Below are positions 43,472 through 52,224 of a DNA stretch of 52,254 nt, one piece after another (the first letter of the stretch is position 1; every line of letters starts with the position of its first letter). A program made the translations under genes and the position numbers. This DNA is from Embleya hyalina (GTDB lineage: Bacteria; Actinomycetota; Actinomycetes; Streptomycetales; Streptomycetaceae): positions 1,137 through 53,390 of the forward strand of contig NZ_BIFH01000057.1 in the NCBI RefSeq assembly GCF_003967355.1, given 5' to 3'. Below the pieces are notes generated by a model, which saw only the letters and a program-made list of their open reading frames with translations, had not been told where the DNA came from and did no database searches.

Positions 43472-44770
43472 TCAGCAACCGCAGTCGCACGAGCAACATT
43501 CGCCGCATTCACAGCAGTTGCCGCAGCAGTCGCATCCGTCGCAGCAGTCCCCGCAGTCGCACTTGTGGCAACACCCCTGCCGCTGTTGGCCGGTGCACGG
43601 ATCCTCGAAGGTCTCCCGGCAACACCACTGGCAGGTACAGCACAACCCGGCCCAGATCGCGCAGGCGACGAACACGTTGTGCCCGCCGGGCGGCGGCGGG
43701 GGCGGGGTGGGGCCGCCGGGCGGACCCCACGGGCTGTTCGGGTCGTACGGGCTGCCGGGCGGCGGCTGGGTGGGCGTCTGGTTCGGCGGCTGATTCGGCC
43801 AGGACCCCTCGGGGCGCGCGGCAAGCCGGGGTTCGGCCCGCTCGCCGTGCTTGGCGCAGCCGCCGCCGTGTTTGCCGCCGACCGAGCAGGAGGGGTTCTC
43901 GACGGGGAAGCCCGCGTGCCGGAACGACCGGTCTATCGCCTCGTCGACCTCGTGCACGAGCAGCCGGTGGGCGAGCGCGCCCGTGACGAACTCGACCTCG
44001 GCCAGGGCCAGTCGCATCCCGGTCGCCGCGTCGCGGCACAGCCGGTACGCCTCGTCCGGCCCGGTCCCGGTGGCCAACAGCGGGTTCCACGCGCCGGCCG
44101 CCCGGTCGGCGTGGATGTCCTCGACCGCGTCGAGCAGGTGCGCGAGCCGGCCGAACAACCGTCCCGCCTCGGCCAACGACTCGGCGTTGTCCGGCCGTTC
44201 GGCCAGCACCGCGGTGTGCGCGAACGCCGCGCCGGTGGCCGTCTCGGTCGGCTCGGTCACCACCAGCACCGAAACGCCCGGCCCGGCCAGCGCCTCGACC
44301 TCGACCTGCCGATCCACCGCCTCGACCATCACGGCCGTGTCGAAGCCCACGTCGAGCGCGGTGCCCGCACCCTGCCGGGCCCAGCGCTCGGCGACCCGGC
44401 GCGCACCACCCGCGACCGCGCGCCGTCGGTACACCCCGTCGCCGTCGTCGATGTGGTCCCGCATCTTCGCCGACGCGAGCACCAGGGACACCGCGCCCGC
44501 GAGCCGCGCGCCCTCGCCCATCGCCACCTCGGCCCGGCGCATCGCGCGCAGCGGACAGGGACCGGCCTTGCGCCGCCCGTCCGCGGTCGGTCGGGCGGAC
44601 TGCGCCTCGACCAGGACCGAGATGATCAACCCGTCGTAGTTGGTCGCGACGCGCGCCGCCTGCCCGTGGTCGTCCCGCAGCGCCAGACACATGCCGCACA
44701 GGTGCGCCATCCACTCGCTCTGCAACTTCTCCGACAGTCGATGCCGGCACGGCCGGATGATCCCGAACAA
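43472..44770 (-). CDS. DUF5685 protein with a cysteine-rich C-terminal tail
   Basis: This 432-residue protein has a DUF5685 domain up to about residue 290, beginning FGIIRPCRHRLSEKLQSEWM, HLCGMCLALRDDHGQ and NYDGLIISVLVEAQ. Conserved Cys residues there suggest a metal site (CPLRAMRRAE, NPSCSVGGKHGGGC). A Pro-rich linker (about 310-365) leads to a tail of about 65 residues with about two dozen cysteines, arranged as CC, CDC and CxC units (CHKCDCGDCCDGCDCCGNCC). The tail looks metallothionein-like. It starts with TTG at 44770. The function is unknown. It is divergent from the phosphatase gene. Confidence 0.8.
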   Translation of the reverse strand: MFGIIRPCRHRLSEKLQSEWMAHLCGMCLALRDDHGQAARVATNYDGLIISVLVEAQSARPTADGRRKAGPCPLRAMRRAEVAMGEGARLAGAVSLVLASAKMRDHIDDGDGVYRRRAVAGGARRVAERWARQGAGTALDVGFDTAVMVEAVDRQVEVEALAGPGVSVLVVTEPTETATGAAFAHTAVLAERPDNAESLAEAGRLFGRLAHLLDAVEDIHADRAAGAWNPLLATGTGPDEAYRLCRDAATGMRLALAEVEFVTGALAHRLLVHEVDEAIDRSFRHAGFPVENPSCSVGGKHGGGCAKHGERAEPRLAARPEGSWPNQPPNQTPTQPPPGSPYDPNSPWGPPGGPTPPPPPPGGHNVFVACAIWAGLCCTCQWCCRETFEDPCTGQQRQGCCHKCDCGDCCDGCDCCGNCCECGECCSCDCGC

Positions 44771-44839
44771 GCCCTCGCCCCATTCACTGCGCCGATTCCT
44801 GGCCCCCTCAGCGCGGTCAGCCTACTGATCACCCGTCAT

Positions 44840-44873
44840 CCCCGTACGGATCCGACCCGGGATCCGTACGGGG
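44840..44873. promoter_or_regulatory. Long perfect inverted repeat between divergent genes
   Basis: CCCCGTACGGATCC (44840-44853) pairs with GGATCCGTACGGGG (44860-44873), 14 bp, 6-nt loop. It lies between the divergent starts of the DUF5685 and phosphatase genes, where a terminator is not expected, so an operator for a dimeric regulator is the more likely reading. Confidence 0.45.
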
Positions 44874-44918
44874 GGGGCGGCCCGAGGATCGCGGGTGCGG
44901 CGTTCTAGGATCCGCAGC

Positions 44919-45461
44919 GTGACTGCTTCGGTGCTGGTCGTATGTAGTGGGAACATCTGCCGCTCCCCCGTCGTCGAGGCCATGCTGCGCGGCCGGTTGG
45001 CCGGGTCCGCGCTGCCGAGCGAGGTGTCCTCGGCGGGCACCATCGACTGGAACGCCCGGCCGATGGCGGACAACAGCGCCCTGGTGCTGATCGAGTACGG
45101 CATCGACCCGCCCGCGCACCGCAGCCGCAAGCTCACCGCCGACCTGCTGCGCGCCGCCGACCTGGTGATCGGCATGTCCCGCGAGCACCACTGGGCGATC
45201 GACGCGCTCGCCGCCGACGCCCTGCCGCGCACCTTCCTGCTCGGTGAACTGGTGCGCCTGGGCGAGGCGTTCGGCCCGCGGGACGCACTGCCGCTCGCCG
45301 ACTGGGTGGCCGGGGTGGACGCGCGGCGACCGGCGAGCCGATTGGCTCGCCCCGCCGACGAACTCGACGATCCGATGGGTGAGCCGATCGAGTCGTTCCG
45401 GACGATGGGGGCGCGGGCCGACGACCTCACGACCCGGCTGGCGACGCTGCTGACGACGTGA
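44919..45461 (+). CDS. Low-molecular-weight protein tyrosine phosphatase
   Basis: This 180-residue cytosolic phosphatase has the catalytic P-loop CSGNICRS at about residues 9-16 (C-x5-R-S) right after the first strand (SVLVVCSG). The C-terminal DDPMG of the DP-loop carries the general acid. GTG 44919 has AGGA about 8 bp upstream. In many bacteria LMW-PTPs act on tyrosine kinases of exopolysaccharide synthesis. The glycan operon begins 1.7 kb away, but no such kinase is in the window. Confidence 0.9.
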   Translation: MTASVLVVCSGNICRSPVVEAMLRGRLAGSALPSEVSSAGTIDWNARPMADNSALVLIEYGIDPPAHRSRKLTADLLRAADLVIGMSREHHWAIDALAADALPRTFLLGELVRLGEAFGPRDALPLADWVAGVDARRPASRLARPADELDDPMGEPIESFRTMGARADDLTTRLATLLTT

Positions 45462-45499
45462 ATCCGGGGCCTCCCACAGGCCGCCGACCGGCCCGTTCA

Positions 45500-45864
45500 T
45501 TCGAAGACTGCGAGGGCCGCGCGTTCCCGGAAGCCGGCTTCGAGCCGGCCTTCGCCCGGTCCTGCGCCACCACCATCGCCGGCCCGTCCGACAAGCTCAC
45601 CGGCGCGGACCCGTCCACCATGGCGCACGACTGCTTCGGCATCGGCGGCGACGAGGGGCACCGCGCACGCCTCGCTCGGCGGCCCGGGCGGCGACGTGGG
45701 CGCCGAGACCGGCACCGCGGAGGTCGGTGGCGGCCGGCCCGGACAACGGCTGGACGGTCGCCTGCCGCGGCGACATCGTGGTGGCGGTCGGGGTCGAGGG
45801 CGGGGTGACCGGCGGGCGGCCGGCCGGACCGATCGTGCGGGCGTTCCCGCGTGCGACGGGCTGA
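45500..45864 (+). pseudogene. Frameshifted gene remnant
   Basis: G/C-ending codon use indicates coding DNA in one frame for 45500-45660 (reads SFEDCEGRAFPEAGFEPAF, later TMAHDCFGIGGDEG). It switches to the next frame for about 45660-45730 (SLGGPGGDVGAETGTAEVGG). It ends in the third frame (AGPDNGWTVACRGDIVVAVG) with TGA at 45862. No frame has a plausible start and full length. Two frameshifts have therefore broken a short gene of unknown family; a sequencing error in this very GC-rich stretch is the other possibility. Confidence 0.5.
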
Positions 45865-45892
45865 GCGACGGGCCGAGCGGCCGTAGTCCATC

Positions 45893-46774
45893 ATGGGCAG
45901 GGTGAGCGAACACGATCTTGCCGACGAGGGCCCGGGCCGGGCCGAGACCTTCCTCGACCTGCTGCGGCTGGAGCAGATCGAGGAGAACATCTTCCGCGGT
46001 TGGTGCCACGCGGGCGCCCCGCTGCGCGCCTTCGGCGGCCAGGTCGCCGCGCAGGCCCTGGTCGCGGCGGGCCGCACCGTGGTCCCGGAGCGGCACGTGC
46101 ACTCGCTGCACAGCTACTTCCTGCGCCCCGGCAGCACCACGGCGCCGATCGTGTACCAGGTCGACCGGGTCCGCGACGGGCGCTCCTTCGCGACCCGGCG
46201 CGTGACCGGCGTACAGCACGGCGCGGCGATCTTCACCCTGTCGGCGTCCTTCAAGGTGGCCGAGGACACCCCGGGACACCGCCGCGCGATGCCCGACGTA
46301 CCGCTGCCGGAGGACCTGCCGGACCCGTACGAGAAGTTGTCCGCCGAGGAGCGCGCGCACTACGAGGAGTCGCAGACCCGGCTCCTGATGGACCTGCGCT
46401 TCGTCCCGGAGGACCGCTCGCCGGGCACCCACATGGTCGACGGCATCCCGCACCAGCGGGTGTGGATGCGCGCCGCCAAGCAGCTGCCCGACGACCCGCT
46501 GCTGCACGTGTGCGGGCTGACCTACATGTCCGACCTGACCCTGGCCGGCACCGCCGCGAAGCCGTACATCACCAACCCGGCGACGCTCCAGATGGCCTCG
46601 CTCGACCACGCGGTGTGGTTCCTGCGCCCGTTCCGGGCCGACGAGTGGCTGCTGTTCGCCCAGGCGTCCCCGTCCGCGCAGGACGCACGCGGACTGGCGA
46701 TGGGCGAGTTCTACAACCACGACGGCGTGCTGGTGGCCTCGGTGGTGCAGGAGGCGGTGATCCGGCAGCGGTAG
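45893..46774 (+). CDS. tesB: Acyl-CoA thioesterase II
   Basis: This 293-residue enzyme with the TesB double hot-dog fold hydrolyses medium and long acyl-CoAs. Typical segments are FRGWCHAGAPLRAFGGQVAAQALVAA, VHSLHSYFLRPG, RSFATRRVTGVQHG, and the second hot-dog half ending MASLDHAVWFLRPFRADEW. The catalytic Asp/Thr/Gln set of TesB maps to this C-terminal half. The start is ATG 45893 or, with equal merit, GTG 45902; no strong ribosome-binding site decides it. It is convergent with the aldehyde dehydrogenase gene, with only 14 bp between. Confidence 0.92.
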   Translation: MGRVSEHDLADEGPGRAETFLDLLRLEQIEENIFRGWCHAGAPLRAFGGQVAAQALVAAGRTVVPERHVHSLHSYFLRPGSTTAPIVYQVDRVRDGRSFATRRVTGVQHGAAIFTLSASFKVAEDTPGHRRAMPDVPLPEDLPDPYEKLSAEERAHYEESQTRLLMDLRFVPEDRSPGTHMVDGIPHQRVWMRAAKQLPDDPLLHVCGLTYMSDLTLAGTAAKPYITNPATLQMASLDHAVWFLRPFRADEWLLFAQASPSAQDARGLAMGEFYNHDGVLVASVVQEAVIRQR

Positions 46775-46788
46775 CGCCGGCGCGCCGC

Positions 46789-48168
46789 TCAGCCGCCGCC
46801 CACCCAGACCGTCTTGGCGTTGCAGAACTCGCGGATGCCGAGCGCGGCGAGTTCGCGGCCGTAGCCGCTGGACTTGATCCCGCCGAAGGGCAGTTCGGGG
46901 TGGGACGTGACCATGCCGTTCACGAACACCGCCCCGGCGGCCAATTCGGCGATGCAGCGGGCCTGTTCGTCCTCGTCGGTGGTCCAGGCGTTGGCTCCGA
47001 GGCCGAACGCGGTGGCGTTGGCGAGATCGATCGCCTCGTCGAGGTCGGCGACCCGGTACAGCCCGGCGACCGGCCCGAACACCTCCTCGGTGTACATCCG
47101 CATGTCCGGGGTCAGGTCGGCGACCACGGTCGGCGGGTAGTACCAGCCGGGGCCCGCTGGGCGCTCGCCGCCGCACCGGATCCGGGCGCCCTTGGCCCGG
47201 GCGTCCTCGACCTGCTCGGTGACGTCGCGCAGCCCCTGCTCCTGGGCGAGCGGGCCGACGTCGGTGTCCTCGGCGGTGGGGTCGCCGACGCGGAGTGCGG
47301 CCATGTTCGCGGTGAACGCCTCGGCGAACGCGTCGTACACGTCGGCGTGCACGATGAACCGCTTGGCCGCGATGCAGCTCTGCCCGTTGTTCTGGGTCCG
47401 GGCCGTGGTCGCGGTCCGCGCGGCGGCCTCGACATCGGCGGAGGGCAACACCAGGAACGGGTCGGAGCCACCCAGTTCGAGCACGGTCTTCTTCAACTCG
47501 CGCCCGGCGATCGCCGCGATCGACCGCCCGGCCCCCTCGCTGCCGGTGAGCGTCGCGGCCACCACGCGCGGGTCGGACAACACCCGCTCGACCGACTTCG
47601 ACCCGATCAACAACGTCTGGAACGCACCCTCGGGAAAGCCGGCTCGGGTGAACAGCTCCCCCATGTACAGCGCCGTGCGCGGCACGTTCGACGCGTGCTT
47701 GAGCAGCCCGGTGTTGCCCGCCATCAACGCGGGCGCGGCGAAGCGCATGGCCTGCCACAGCGGAAAGTTCCACGGCATCACGGCCAGCACCGGCCCGAGC
47801 GGCTCATACCGCAGATAGGCCCGCCGCGCCCCCACGGCCTCGGCGTCGGCCGGCTCGTCCGCGAGAAACCCCGCCGCCCGCTCGGCATAGAACCGACACA
47901 GCCGAGCACACTTGGCCACCTCGGCCCGAGCGGCGACAAGCGTCTTGCCCATCTCGCCGGTCATCACCGCCGCAACCTCGTCCCGCTCGGCATCCAAAAG
48001 CTCCGCGACCCGCCGCATGAACCGGGCCCGGGAGTCGTACGAGTCCCCCCGATGCCCCCGAAACACCGCATCGGCCCGCCCGATCCGAGCCTCGATCTCG
48101 GCCTCCCCCATCTCGACGAACTCCTCGACCACCTCACCGGTAGCAGGATTGACGGACGCGATGGCCAT
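46789..48168 (-). CDS. gabD: NADP-dependent succinate-semialdehyde dehydrogenase-like aldehyde dehydrogenase
   Basis: This 459-residue ALDH-superfamily enzyme has the cofactor motif VLAVMPWNFPLWQAM and the catalytic Glu region LELGGSDPFLVLP. The nucleophile lies in NNGQSCIAAKR (Cys about 263). EEVFGPVAGLYRV and FGGIKSSGYGREL complete the fold. Sequence features and length match GabD/Sad, which oxidise succinate semialdehyde to succinate, but other short aldehydes are possible. ATG 48168 has GGAGG 5-6 bp upstream; an upstream in-frame start at 48264 would add an Arg-rich leader without family resemblance. Confidence 0.88.
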   Translation of the reverse strand: MAIASVNPATGEVVEEFVEMGEAEIEARIGRADAVFRGHRGDSYDSRARFMRRVAELLDAERDEVAAVMTGEMGKTLVAARAEVAKCARLCRFYAERAAGFLADEPADAEAVGARRAYLRYEPLGPVLAVMPWNFPLWQAMRFAAPALMAGNTGLLKHASNVPRTALYMGELFTRAGFPEGAFQTLLIGSKSVERVLSDPRVVAATLTGSEGAGRSIAAIAGRELKKTVLELGGSDPFLVLPSADVEAAARTATTARTQNNGQSCIAAKRFIVHADVYDAFAEAFTANMAALRVGDPTAEDTDVGPLAQEQGLRDVTEQVEDARAKGARIRCGGERPAGPGWYYPPTVVADLTPDMRMYTEEVFGPVAGLYRVADLDEAIDLANATAFGLGANAWTTDEDEQARCIAELAAGAVFVNGMVTSHPELPFGGIKSSGYGRELAALGIREFCNAKTVWVGGG

Positions 48169-48317
48169 GGGTCCTCCACGGATGCGGATCGTGAGTGCGA
48201 CGGGCACCGAGCCGGCCGCCCGGCACCTCCGCCGAGCCGTTACCCTCTGGCTCCCGGATGACACGGCACTCGCCGAGGTTCCGGTCGGGTGTCGGGGTGG
48301 GCCGGCAGGGTGGGGGG

Positions 48318-48653
48318 ATGAGGGAACGAGCCATTCCGATCCTGCGTGTGGTCGATGCCGCCGAATCCGTGGGCTGGTATGCCCGTCTGGGCTTCGTCAA
48401 ACAGTGGGAGCACCGTTTCGAGCCGCATTTTCCGGCCTTCGTCGAGGTGGCGAGGGGTGAGGCGAAGCTGTTCCTCAGCGAACACGCGGGCGACGCGAGC
48501 CCGGACACGCTGGTGTATGTGTGGGTCGTCGACGTGGACGAGGTGGCCCGCGAGTTCGGCGTGGTGGTGGAGGAGCAGCCTTGGGCTCGGGAGGTGCATC
48601 TGCGGGACCCGGACGGGAACCGGCTGCGGGTGGCGACGCCGACGGAGGGGTAG
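48318..48653 (+). CDS. VOC-family protein (glyoxalase/bleomycin-resistance-like)
   Basis: This 111-residue single VOC domain shows AIPILRVVDAAESVGWYARLGF and, at the end, REVHLRDPDGNRLRVATP, with the usual D-P-D-G-N turn. Such dimers bind a small molecule or metal; drug sequestration (bleomycin-type) or glyoxalase activity are possible. ATG 48318 follows a run of six G. It is divergent from gabD and convergent with the NACHT gene, whose stop is 17 bp away. Confidence 0.88.
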   Translation: MRERAIPILRVVDAAESVGWYARLGFVKQWEHRFEPHFPAFVEVARGEAKLFLSEHAGDASPDTLVYVWVVDVDEVAREFGVVVEEQPWAREVHLRDPDGNRLRVATPTEG

Positions 48654-48670
48654 GGCCGGCCCCGAGGAGG

Positions 48671-51600
48671 TCAGTCGAAGTCCGCGCTCACGTCCAGTTC
48701 GAGTCGGCCTTCGGTGACCCGTTCGGCGAGCGCACCGAGGCGATCGCGCTGTCTCTTGTCGATCCGCAGCCACCTCAGGGCCGGGAGGTCGGCCAGGGGG
48801 CTCAGGTCGGTCACCGTGCACGCGGCGATGCCCACGTGGGACAGACGTGGCAGGTCGACCAACGGGGAGAGGTCCGTCACCCGGGATCCGTCGATGAGCA
48901 ACCTTTCGAGCGCGGGTGAATGGCGTAGCGCGCTCAGGTCGCCGGCCGGGGTGGAGATCATGCCCAGCAGGGTCAGGTTCGGGTACTTCGTCAGGCCCGA
49001 CAGATCTCGAACGCCCGTGTCGTGCAGATAGAGGTGGCTCAGGTTCGGCGTCTCGGGCAGGACACGCACACTCTCCACCTGGAGATCACCGTTGAAGTGC
49101 AAGGCGGTGACCCACGGCAGAGCGGCCAACAGCGCCCGCTCCGCGCGCTGTGCGGGTCCGAGTGTCAACGAGGTCACCTGCGGCAGCTCGGCCAGCGGGC
49201 CGAGGTCCTTGATCGAGGTGTCGGCGACTCCGAGCGCGTGAAGCCGCGGGAGCGCGGCGAGCGCCGACGAGGGAATCCCCGACAGTTCGGCCGAGAGGTT
49301 GATGCTCCGTACGTCCCGGCGCCCCGCGAGCAGTCCGAGAGACGCCGGATCCGGGATCGGCACACGACAGTCGTCGAGCCTGACGTGGGTCAGGACCGTT
49401 TCGTAGTAGCGCTCCCGATCCGTCAGGGTCTCCCACATTCCCAACAGTTGCAGGCGGATCCGGATCGAATCCCGGTCACACAGGCGACGCAGCAGCGGGA
49501 TCGTCGCCTCGCCTCCGATCCGGCGCGCCACCCCCACGATATGCGTCGCGATCTCGTCCGGGACGCGCTGCGTCCGGGTCAGGTCCGCGAGGAGATCGAG
49601 CACGAACTCCCCTGCGCCGGCCAAGTCCTCCGCCGCGCTCGCGTCCCGCGGCGGCAGGAGCTTGGCCGTCTCCTCCCGGAACCGGGCCGCGGACTCCGGG
49701 TCCACCATGCCCGCCCCCGACACACACGCGACGCCCAGCAGCCACAACCGTGCCCGATGCTCCTCGTCCGCCTCCGCTCGTGCGATCAACCCGGCCAGCA
49801 GCTCCCGCTGTCGCGACGGGTCGTCCTGGGTGCGGGCGACCGCCATGATCAACACGTCGTGGTAGAGCGGGTCGTGTGCGTGGTTGATCAGATGGTCGAG
49901 ATGCTCCGCCCGGACGATCTCCAGTGCCGCCAGGTAGTCCTGGAAGCTCGCGTGGCGGAACTCGAGGACGCCCGACTCCGGTTCCTGGAGCAGGCCGCTG
50001 CGGTCGATCAGGCTGTCCAGTACCTCCCGAGCGGTGTAGGGCGGTTCGGTCGTCTGTCGGAAGCGGGTCAGCGCGTCGGTCACGCACGACACCGCGACCC
50101 GATCCGGGATCGACCGGCGGCCGTTGAGCGTCATCCACATCGCCAACGCCGCGAGGATCTTCTCCATCTGTGTCGGCTGGAGCCGCACCCGGCTCGTGGA
50201 GATGCGCCGCGCTCGTTCCCGGCCGCCGAGCAGCATCGCCATCGCCGAGCGGTACAACTCGGTCCGGCCCTCGGGCAGGGCCTGGTCGGCGTGTCGATGC
50301 AGGGCGCACATCAGTGCGCACAGCAACGGGTTCGTGCCGAGTCGGGCCAGGTCCCGGCGGCTGTCCAGGGTGCGTTTCAACTGCTCGGCGCAGGCCGCGA
50401 GATCGTCCGGGTCCCCGGGCTGGGCGCGGTGCCAGCGGTCGACGAACAGTTCGACCTGCGCGCTCGACATGGGCTGGAGTTCACCGGCGACGAAGCCCGC
50501 CTGCCGGAATCGTCGATGCCGCCGCTCGGACAACACCCGGGGCCGGGAGGTGAGCAGGTAGGCCGCGTCCGGATAGTCCACACACAGCTGTTCCACCCAG
50601 TCGAGGGCGTCCGCCCGGTGCTCCTCGGGCAGTTCGTCCAGGCCGTCGACGAAGACCACGGCCCGCCCCGCGCGCAGCCGACGGGCCGCCCACCCCGGCG
50701 GCTGCTCGCCGCCCAGCGTCGACCCGGACGCGGTGACGAAGTCGGCGACATCCGGCAGCACCAGCCGGTCGTCCACCACCATCGCCCGCAGCTTCAACAG
50801 GAACGGCACCCGCCCGGCCCAGGACGCCAGCCGGTCCGGCAGATCGCCCGAGGCCACGTGCACCGCGAGCCGGCGCAGCAGGGTGCTCTTGCCGGATCCG
50901 GCGGGGCCTTCGAGGACCATCCGGTCGCGGCGGGCGAGGGCGTCTTCGAGGAGGCTGCGCGTGGTGTCCGCCTGCGCCGCCTCGTCGTCCCACCGCCGCA
51001 GCGGCCTCGGGTCGCGACGGGTCCGCACCACGAGGCTCACGTAGGCCGTGGTCAACTCGTATGTGCTGTCCTCCGGGTCGAGTTCGGTGACCCCGAACAG
51101 CCTGGCCCGGTCCAACTTCGCCCGCAGGCCGGCGCGGTAGTGTCGGGCGAACTCCTCGTCCACCGCTTCGGTTTCCGGAACTCTGCGTAACAACTCCGCC
51201 TGTCCCGACGCCTGTTCGACCATGGTCCGGGCCAGGAACTCAGGCTGCTTGGTGAAGAAGTCGACGATCTGCAGGCAACACTCGTCGAGCAACACGCCGT
51301 ACAGCGGCGCCGCGCACTCCGCCGACGCCTCGGCACGGACCTCCATCCGGACCCGCAGCGCGGCCGGATCCAGGCCCGCGGCCTGGACGTCGTCCATGGT
51401 CACCGCGCCGCCGAGGGTACGCACCACGGCCGCGACGATGCGCTCGCCCTCGACCGGCGCCAGGCGGGCGAAGTCCGGCTCGACGTCGGCCAGTCGCAGG
51501 GTCAGCGTGCGGGTCAGCCGATCCACGTCGGCCGTACGCACCTCGCGCCGCTCCCGCCGCCGCGCCACCCGCCCACCCATCCGCACGGGCGCATCCACGA

Positions 51601-51709
51601 GCCGCGCCCCCGGCGGCGGCGCCGTCAACCGCCGCAACGCACCCCCGATCGCCGTCGCCAACAACCGCCCCTGCACCGGATCCACCGCGCTCCGCCCCGA
51701 TCCCCACAT
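48671..51709 (-). CDS. NACHT-LRR protein (bacterial NLR-like, putative antiphage)
   Basis: This 1012-residue protein has an N-terminal helical domain (about 1-235) as in bacterial NACHT proteins. A STAND/NACHT NTPase follows: Walker A GPAGSGKSTLLRRLA (about 268), Walker B VVFVDGLDELPEE (about 355) and sensor YLLTSRPRVLS. A helical region with FRHASFQDYLAALEIV (winged-helix/arm type) leads to C-terminal leucine-rich repeats from about 780 to 985, for example VTDLSPLADLPALRWLRID. Relatives in E. coli and other bacteria protect from phages by abortive responses. No separate effector domain is recognised. ATG 51709 is chosen; upstream in-frame TTG codons up to 51751 are alternatives, and no strong ribosome-binding site is seen. 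Confidence 0.85.
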   Translation of the reverse strand: MWGSGRSAVDPVQGRLLATAIGGALRRLTAPPPGARLVDAPVRMGGRVARRRERREVRTADVDRLTRTLTLRLADVEPDFARLAPVEGERIVAAVVRTLGGAVTMDDVQAAGLDPAALRVRMEVRAEASAECAAPLYGVLLDECCLQIVDFFTKQPEFLARTMVEQASGQAELLRRVPETEAVDEEFARHYRAGLRAKLDRARLFGVTELDPEDSTYELTTAYVSLVVRTRRDPRPLRRWDDEAAQADTTRSLLEDALARRDRMVLEGPAGSGKSTLLRRLAVHVASGDLPDRLASWAGRVPFLLKLRAMVVDDRLVLPDVADFVTASGSTLGGEQPPGWAARRLRAGRAVVFVDGLDELPEEHRADALDWVEQLCVDYPDAAYLLTSRPRVLSERRHRRFRQAGFVAGELQPMSSAQVELFVDRWHRAQPGDPDDLAACAEQLKRTLDSRRDLARLGTNPLLCALMCALHRHADQALPEGRTELYRSAMAMLLGGRERARRISTSRVRLQPTQMEKILAALAMWMTLNGRRSIPDRVAVSCVTDALTRFRQTTEPPYTAREVLDSLIDRSGLLQEPESGVLEFRHASFQDYLAALEIVRAEHLDHLINHAHDPLYHDVLIMAVARTQDDPSRQRELLAGLIARAEADEEHRARLWLLGVACVSGAGMVDPESAARFREETAKLLPPRDASAAEDLAGAGEFVLDLLADLTRTQRVPDEIATHIVGVARRIGGEATIPLLRRLCDRDSIRIRLQLLGMWETLTDRERYYETVLTHVRLDDCRVPIPDPASLGLLAGRRDVRSINLSAELSGIPSSALAALPRLHALGVADTSIKDLGPLAELPQVTSLTLGPAQRAERALLAALPWVTALHFNGDLQVESVRVLPETPNLSHLYLHDTGVRDLSGLTKYPNLTLLGMISTPAGDLSALRHSPALERLLIDGSRVTDLSPLVDLPRLSHVGIAACTVTDLSPLADLPALRWLRIDKRQRDRLGALAERVTEGRLELDVSADFD

Positions 51710-51930
51710 CGACCGTGCACCCAAGCCGTGACACCCAGTATGAGCGCCCAACGCTCGGGTCGCCTGACCCGGAGGACCAGGCCCTCACCCTCGGTCGTCG
51801 ACTCGACCGAGGACGCGACGGGCAGTCGACGGGCTGCCCGTCGGGGGGGTTGGAACGTCTCGGCACCGATCCGCGCGTCGCCTTGGCGGGTGGCTGGGGC
51901 GGGGGGTGGATGTGGCGCGGGCGGGGGGCG

Positions 51931-52200
51931 GGGTCGCGGCGCGGGCGAGAGGGGGAGGCGGGGTCGCGGCGCGGGCGAGACGGGGAGGCGGAGTCGCAAC
52001 GCCGGCGAGACGGGGAGGCGGAGTCGCAACGCCGGCGAGACGGGGAGGCGGAGTCGCGACACCGGCGAGACAGGCAACCGAAGTCGCGACACCGGCGAGA
52101 CAGGCAACCGGAGTCGCAACGCCAGCGAGACAGGCAACCAGAGTCGCAACACCAGCGAGACAGGCAACCAGAGTCGCAACGCCGGCAAGACAGGCAACCA
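51931..52200. repeat. Minisatellite: nine 30-bp tandem units
   Basis: Nine contiguous units of exactly 30 bp start at 51931, 51961, 51991, 52021, 52051, 52081, 52111, 52141 and 52171, with a broken tenth unit at 52201. The core is (G/A)(G/A)GTCGC(A/G)(A/G)CGCCGGCGAGAC, and the last 8-9 bases change from GGGGAGGCG in the left units to AGGCAACC(G/A) in the right units. Units 3 and 4 are identical. The array lies 220-490 bp upstream of the NACHT-LRR start. It has no spacers, so it is not CRISPR. Confidence 0.85.
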
Positions 52201-52224
52201 GAGTCGTGTTCGCAGCGTTGCTTC

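Noticed and set aside
51625-52197. Minus-strand open frame with a decapeptide repeat (RLRLPVSPAL type)
   Set aside because: It is open only because the 30-bp unit is a multiple of three. Codon use is poor and it overlaps the NACHT gene in another frame.
51931-52200. CRISPR-like array, because the repeat period is about 30 bp
   Set aside because: Units are directly adjacent with no unique spacers, and there are no cas genes; it is a tandem minisatellite.
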